Of a stretch of 64,000 bases of DNA, positions 60,927 to 64,000 are shown one piece after another. The notes under the pieces were generated by a model. It saw nothing but the letters and a program-made list of their open reading frames with translations, did not search any database and was not told the origin of the DNA. Where the stretch lies: assembly GCF_001412655.1 (NCBI RefSeq), contig NZ_CP012996.1:4340001-4404000 (forward strand), given 5' to 3'. The number at the start of each line of letters is the position of its first letter. Positions within the stretch are counted from its first letter, which is position 1. Made by a program: the position numbers and the translations under genes. Source of the stretch: Pedobacter sp. PACM 27299. GTDB taxonomy: Bacteria; Bacteroidota; Bacteroidia; Sphingobacteriales; Sphingobacteriaceae.

Positions 60927-61952
60927 ATGATCACCGCAACCAAGCCCCTTAAAGAAAAATACGAAGCCTACAAAATAGCCAACCCTAAGAAACGTATCAG
61001 AGAAGCCGCACAGGAGTTAGCCGTATCCGAAGCAGAATTATTAATGACCGGTCTGGGTACTACGGTTACTTTTTTACAACCTGATTTCGAGAAAATCCTG
61101 GAATCTGTGACTTCTTTAGGCTACGTAATGGCCTTAACCCGCAATGAATATTGCGTAAACGAAAGAAAAGGCGTTTATGAAGACATTTCCTTCACACCGC
61201 ATGCGGGCCTGGTTTTAGGTGCCGATATCGATCTTCGCTTGTTCCTGCGCGTCTGGAAATACGCTTTCGCAGTAGCTGAAAATGACCGTCAGAGTTTACA
61301 GTTTTTTGATGCCAATGGTAACGCCATACACAAGATTTACCTGACTGACCGCAGCAATATGGACGCTTATGAAGCTTTAGTCGCGCAATTCCTGAACGCT
61401 GAACAAGAAGCTGTCCTGATTGAACCTGCGCCAGTAGCTGCACCAATCACAGAAATTCCAGATTCAGAAATCGATGTCGCTGGTTTCCAGGAAGCCTGGA
61501 ACAAAATGGGCGACAGCCATGAGTTTTTCATGTTGCTGAGAAAATTCAAGGTAACCAGAACTCAGGCCTTACGTCTTGCACCAGCAGGAAGAGCAAAAGA
61601 AACTACTGTTGAAGGGTTTAGAAAAGCAATGACTGCCTGCTCAGAAAAACAGGTTCCAGTAATGGTTTTCACCGCAAATGCAGGTTGTATCCAGATTCAC
61701 AGTGGAAATATTACAAAATTGGTAGACATGGGTCCCTGGTTTAATGTTTTAGATCCAGAATTTAATTTGCACCTTCGTGAAGATGAAGTTCACAGCGTAT
61801 GGCAGGTGGTTAAACCTTCTACCGATGGCGATGTCAACTCCATCGAATTGTTTGACAAAAACGGAGAAATGATTGTTCAATTTTTTGGTAAACGTAAGCC
61901 TGGAATTCCTGAATTAGAGAGCTGGCGTGAAGTCCTGAAAGAATCGCTTTAA
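60927..61952 (+). CDS. hmuS: Hemin-degrading factor / heme-trafficking protein, HmuS/HemS family
   Basis: 341 residues; two repeated HemS domains (about 10-165 and 180-335). Phrases: RIREAAQELAVSEAELLMTGLG, VMALTRNEYCVNERKGVYED, NAGCIQIHSGNITKLVDMGPWFNVLDPEFNLHLRE. Receives heme in the cytoplasm from HmuUV and stores, passes on or breaks it to release iron. It follows hmuV by 13 bp. Confidence 0.95.
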   Translation: MITATKPLKEKYEAYKIANPKKRIREAAQELAVSEAELLMTGLGTTVTFLQPDFEKILESVTSLGYVMALTRNEYCVNERKGVYEDISFTPHAGLVLGADIDLRLFLRVWKYAFAVAENDRQSLQFFDANGNAIHKIYLTDRSNMDAYEALVAQFLNAEQEAVLIEPAPVAAPITEIPDSEIDVAGFQEAWNKMGDSHEFFMLLRKFKVTRTQALRLAPAGRAKETTVEGFRKAMTACSEKQVPVMVFTANAGCIQIHSGNITKLVDMGPWFNVLDPEFNLHLREDEVHSVWQVVKPSTDGDVNSIELFDKNGEMIVQFFGKRKPGIPELESWREVLKESL

Positions 61953-61954
61953 AT

Positions 61955-62089
61955 ATGACAAATACACCCACATCAGAAAAAAAAGCCACCATTATTAAAT
62001 GGATAAAGAAATTTGGTTTCTGGGGATTTCTATTCTTCCTCATCAAAGGCCTGCTCTGGCTGGCACTTGGTTACTGGGTTATCAAATAA
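61955..62089 (+). CDS. Small membrane protein at the end of the hmu operon
   Basis: 44 residues, start ATG 61955-61957 only 2 bp after the hmuS stop, end TAA 62087-62089. A polar start with Lys-Lys (TPTSEKKATIIKWIKK) is followed by one hydrophobic segment (FGFWGFLFFLIKGLLWLALGYWVI) and a final Lys. It is translated in tandem with hmuS and ahead of the operon terminator, so it is very likely expressed. Family not recognised; perhaps a helper of heme transport in the inner membrane. Confidence 0.75.
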   Translation: MTNTPTSEKKATIIKWIKKFGFWGFLFFLIKGLLWLALGYWVIK

Positions 62090-62104
62090 GCTAATTTTAA
62101 TAAG

Positions 62105-62155
62105 AAGGGGTATTTCGTTGAGGTCTGAACCTGAACAAAATACCCCTTTATTATT
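62105..62155 (+). terminator. Terminator of the hmuTUVS operon
   Basis: An 11-bp outer stem (AAGGGGTATTT at 62105-62115, AAATACCCCTT at 62138-62148) with a smaller inner pairing (AGGT/ACCT) and a T-rich tail. Confidence 0.85.
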
Positions 62156-62201
62156 TTGAAAACCGTTGATTTAAGTCAATATCTTGTCTTGATCTTCTTT
62201 C

Positions 62202-63275
62202 CTATTTCGAACTCAGCTTTTCAATCTGATGGATCACTTCATTAATTCCTCTTAATTTTCCAGCAGGAATTAACATCCCATTAGCCAAAAAGATAACGGT
62301 AACCTTACTCGCAGGAAACTTTCTATATGCCGTAGCCACTCCTCCTGAAAAGCCATAAGATATTTTTCCATCTGTTTTGATCAAGTCCAGGCCATAGGTA
62401 AAATCTCTTTCCTGTTGATAACGGTAAGGTTTCAGCAACTGCTGCTTTGTACTTTCTTTAATCAACAAACCATCATCAAACTGTTTATTCCAATTGATAA
62501 AATCGTTTAGACTGAGGTTTAAAGCAGCGGTACCATACATATATTCCGGAAAAAACCAGTTGCGTTTCAGCATCGTCTGCTCATTTTCATACACATAACC
62601 ATAGCTTAGATTTTTGACTACCCTTAAGTTATTTCCTTCAAAAACAGCAGTGTTTTTGAAACTGGAAAACTGATTTTCGATGATGTATTGGGCTAAAGTC
62701 TTACCAGTCATTTTTTGAATGATACGGTTTAAAAGCCAGAAGTTCGTCTGGTTGTAATCGAACTGATGTCCCGGTTGAAACTTGATCGCATCTTTGTAGA
62801 CTTTTGCTTTTGCAACAGCTTCCTCTCTTTCCGTTTCATAATCTACAATATCAGGTAAACCAGAAGAGTGTGTGAGCAGGTTTTCTATTTTTACCGCTTT
62901 CCAGGTATCCGGAAGATCGGTGATAAATTCTGCTATTTTGCTGTCTAATGAAAATTTCTTTCGCTGGATCAACTGAAAAGCCGCTACCACAGAAAACACT
63001 TTCGTGGTAGAAAACAAAGGAAAGATCACCTGGTCATTTAATGGAATTTGATACTCCATGTTCGAGAGCCCGTAGCTATTTTTATGAATTACTTTTCCAT
63101 CTTTTATCACGGCTAAAGCGAGGCCAGGAATATGGTACTGCTGCTGAATTTCTCCGATATATTCATCAAGATCTTTATTCAGCTTCGTGTTTGAAGCTGC
63201 GATCTGGGCACTGGATGCTCCAGTGCTGGCGATCACAAGAAACAATGCAATCATCAAGCGCAATGGGTTTTTCAT
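62202..63275 (-). CDS. Serine hydrolase, class C beta-lactamase / PBP4*-like
   Basis: 357 residues with a signal peptide (to SSAQ). The SxxK motif is STTK in FPLFSTTKVFSVVAAF (about residues 90-93), the YxN is YNQ in FDYNQTNFWLLNRI, and YGFSGGVATAYR takes the place of the HxG box. Family members cleave D-Ala peptides, esters or beta-lactams; the role here is unknown. Stand-alone gene. Confidence 0.9.
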   Translation of the reverse strand: MKNPLRLMIALFLVIASTGASSAQIAASNTKLNKDLDEYIGEIQQQYHIPGLALAVIKDGKVIHKNSYGLSNMEYQIPLNDQVIFPLFSTTKVFSVVAAFQLIQRKKFSLDSKIAEFITDLPDTWKAVKIENLLTHSSGLPDIVDYETEREEAVAKAKVYKDAIKFQPGHQFDYNQTNFWLLNRIIQKMTGKTLAQYIIENQFSSFKNTAVFEGNNLRVVKNLSYGYVYENEQTMLKRNWFFPEYMYGTAALNLSLNDFINWNKQFDDGLLIKESTKQQLLKPYRYQQERDFTYGLDLIKTDGKISYGFSGGVATAYRKFPASKVTVIFLANGMLIPAGKLRGINEVIHQIEKLSSK

Positions 63276-63499
63276 GAATGAGGCGGTTTGGTTTATTTGA
63301 TTGCAAATATATAATTATACGCCGCAGCTGCTGAATTACCTCTCAATAATCTGAAAAATAAAGCATTATACTATTCAAACTATCAATTTAAAACAGAGAT
63401 ATGCGGAAGTAAGTATACGAATAACACACTTGCTCATTAATGATCAAATTGAAAGGCATAAATATGCCTTCAAACGACAAATACAGTCTATAAATTGAG

Positions 63500-63859
63500 T
63501 TATTCTTTAACATTTAGTATCTTTTTGATCAGCGCAATCTGTCCAAGATGGTAATGGGTATGTTTAATAATTCCATGAACGTTCCTAAAATAGTTTCCAT
63601 ACTTCGGATCTGTGAAATCTTCAAAAAGCTGCTCCTCCTTTAACCGCTCTATTTGCAGCGCAAAGCACTCCGCTTCCATCAAAGCTTTGTCTACTAATTT
63701 TTGCCAATCTCCTTCAGAGTTTATCGCAGGCGCATTAAAACTCAATTGATCACTAGCCTCCAAAGCCTCTCCTTCTAATACCTTTAATACCGCACTAACA
63801 TAATAATTCGTAAGACTATAAAGATACCACAGCGCAATAAGCCTGTTATTTGTTAGCAT
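63500..63859 (-). CDS. DinB-like protein, shortened N-terminus
   Basis: 119 residues resembling the C-terminal two-thirds of DinB/YfiT-like four-helix metalloproteins: NYYVSAVLKVLEGEALEASDQLSF, PAINSEGDWQKLVDKA, and FRNVHGIIKHTHYHLGQIALIKKIL with two of the His ligands. Family members are usually 150-170 residues; here about 40-50 N-terminal residues, including the first helix, are missing, and the first metal ligand (His in the YHxxYY-type phrase) appears to be Ser (YLYSLTNYY). Upstream is A/T-rich with no ATG that would lengthen it. It may be decaying, or a short variant. Confidence 0.6.
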   Translation of the reverse strand: MLTNNRLIALWYLYSLTNYYVSAVLKVLEGEALEASDQLSFNAPAINSEGDWQKLVDKALMEAECFALQIERLKEEQLFEDFTDPKYGNYFRNVHGIIKHTHYHLGQIALIKKILNVKE

Positions 63860-64000
63860 TAAAATAAATACATAATATTAATTAACAATAAACGATAATA
63901 TTCTATATCAGATTAACACGATTTAACTAAAATTTTTTTTCTGTATGAAGTTTAACAAATCTAAAATCATGTTTCAAAGCTCTGTGTCGAATTTTTGCAC

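Overview
The window looks like a chromosomal segment of a Bacteroidota bacterium, most likely Sphingobacteriaceae and Pedobacter-like. Reasons: a SusC/SusD pair under an ECF sigma factor and FecR-type anti-sigma factor; HmuY/HmuR heme uptake; a Kdp system whose KdpD is split from its kinase and carries a porin gene; many lipoproteins with a Cys followed by lysines; and promoter-like elements of the Bacteroidota TTTG / TAnnTTTG type before rnpB and hmuT. I see no insertion sequence, phage, integrase, CRISPR array, tRNA or rRNA. The assignment to a genus is inference.

Layout. 1-3.1 kb: a FixL-like PAS histidine kinase (cut by the window edge), divergent from a large oxidoreductase-like protein of uncertain function and a very small protein. 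3.2-14.2 kb (minus): a compact polysaccharide-utilisation locus reading sigma, anti-sigma, SusC, SusD, heparan-alpha-glucosaminide acetyltransferase-like membrane protein, GH20 beta-hexosaminidase, pointing to GlcNAc-containing glycans. 14.4-21.3 kb (minus): a metal and electron-transfer cluster with two tandem MbnP-MbnH pairs, an outer-membrane barrel with a CxxCxC N-terminus, a SCO protein, a small lipoprotein and two paralogous small C-x9-C-x3-C proteins. 21.4-23.1 kb: thioesterase, FabH and the decayed 3' end of a metE gene. 23.3-34 kb (minus): Kdp potassium uptake, in order a 27-residue peptide, kdpF, kdpA, kdpB, kdpC, porin, 40-residue membrane peptide, KdpD sensor half and separate histidine kinase, preceded by an NtrC-type regulator. 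34-35.7 kb: an acetyltransferase and an M20 deacetylase of probable arginine metabolism.

35.9-37 kb (plus): a second SCO and a cytochrome c. 37.2-39.6 kb (minus): an SPFH protein and a zinc-ribbon membrane protein. 40.36-40.74 kb: RNase P RNA. 40.9-42.3 kb: a sigma-54-type regulator with a variant GAFTGA loop. 42.4-48.4 kb (minus): ClC protein, RluA pseudouridine synthase, OmpR-type regulator, TlpA-like thioredoxin lipoprotein and GatB. 48.6-62.1 kb: a large heme-acquisition island. On the minus strand hmuR, two or three HmuY-like lipoproteins, two Ig-like lipoproteins, an S41 protease, a small CxxC protein and an AraC regulator; divergently hmuT-U-V-S and a 44-residue membrane peptide. Two matching 23-bp dyads sit in the shared hmuR/hmuT promoter region. 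62.2-63.9 kb: a class C serine hydrolase and a short DinB-like protein.

The strongest candidates for something under-described are the doubled MbnP/MbnH module, in which one MbnP is His-rich and the other has no His; the paired hmu operators; and the set of tiny membrane proteins in the kdp and hmu operons. All functions come from reading motifs by eye; no database search was possible.
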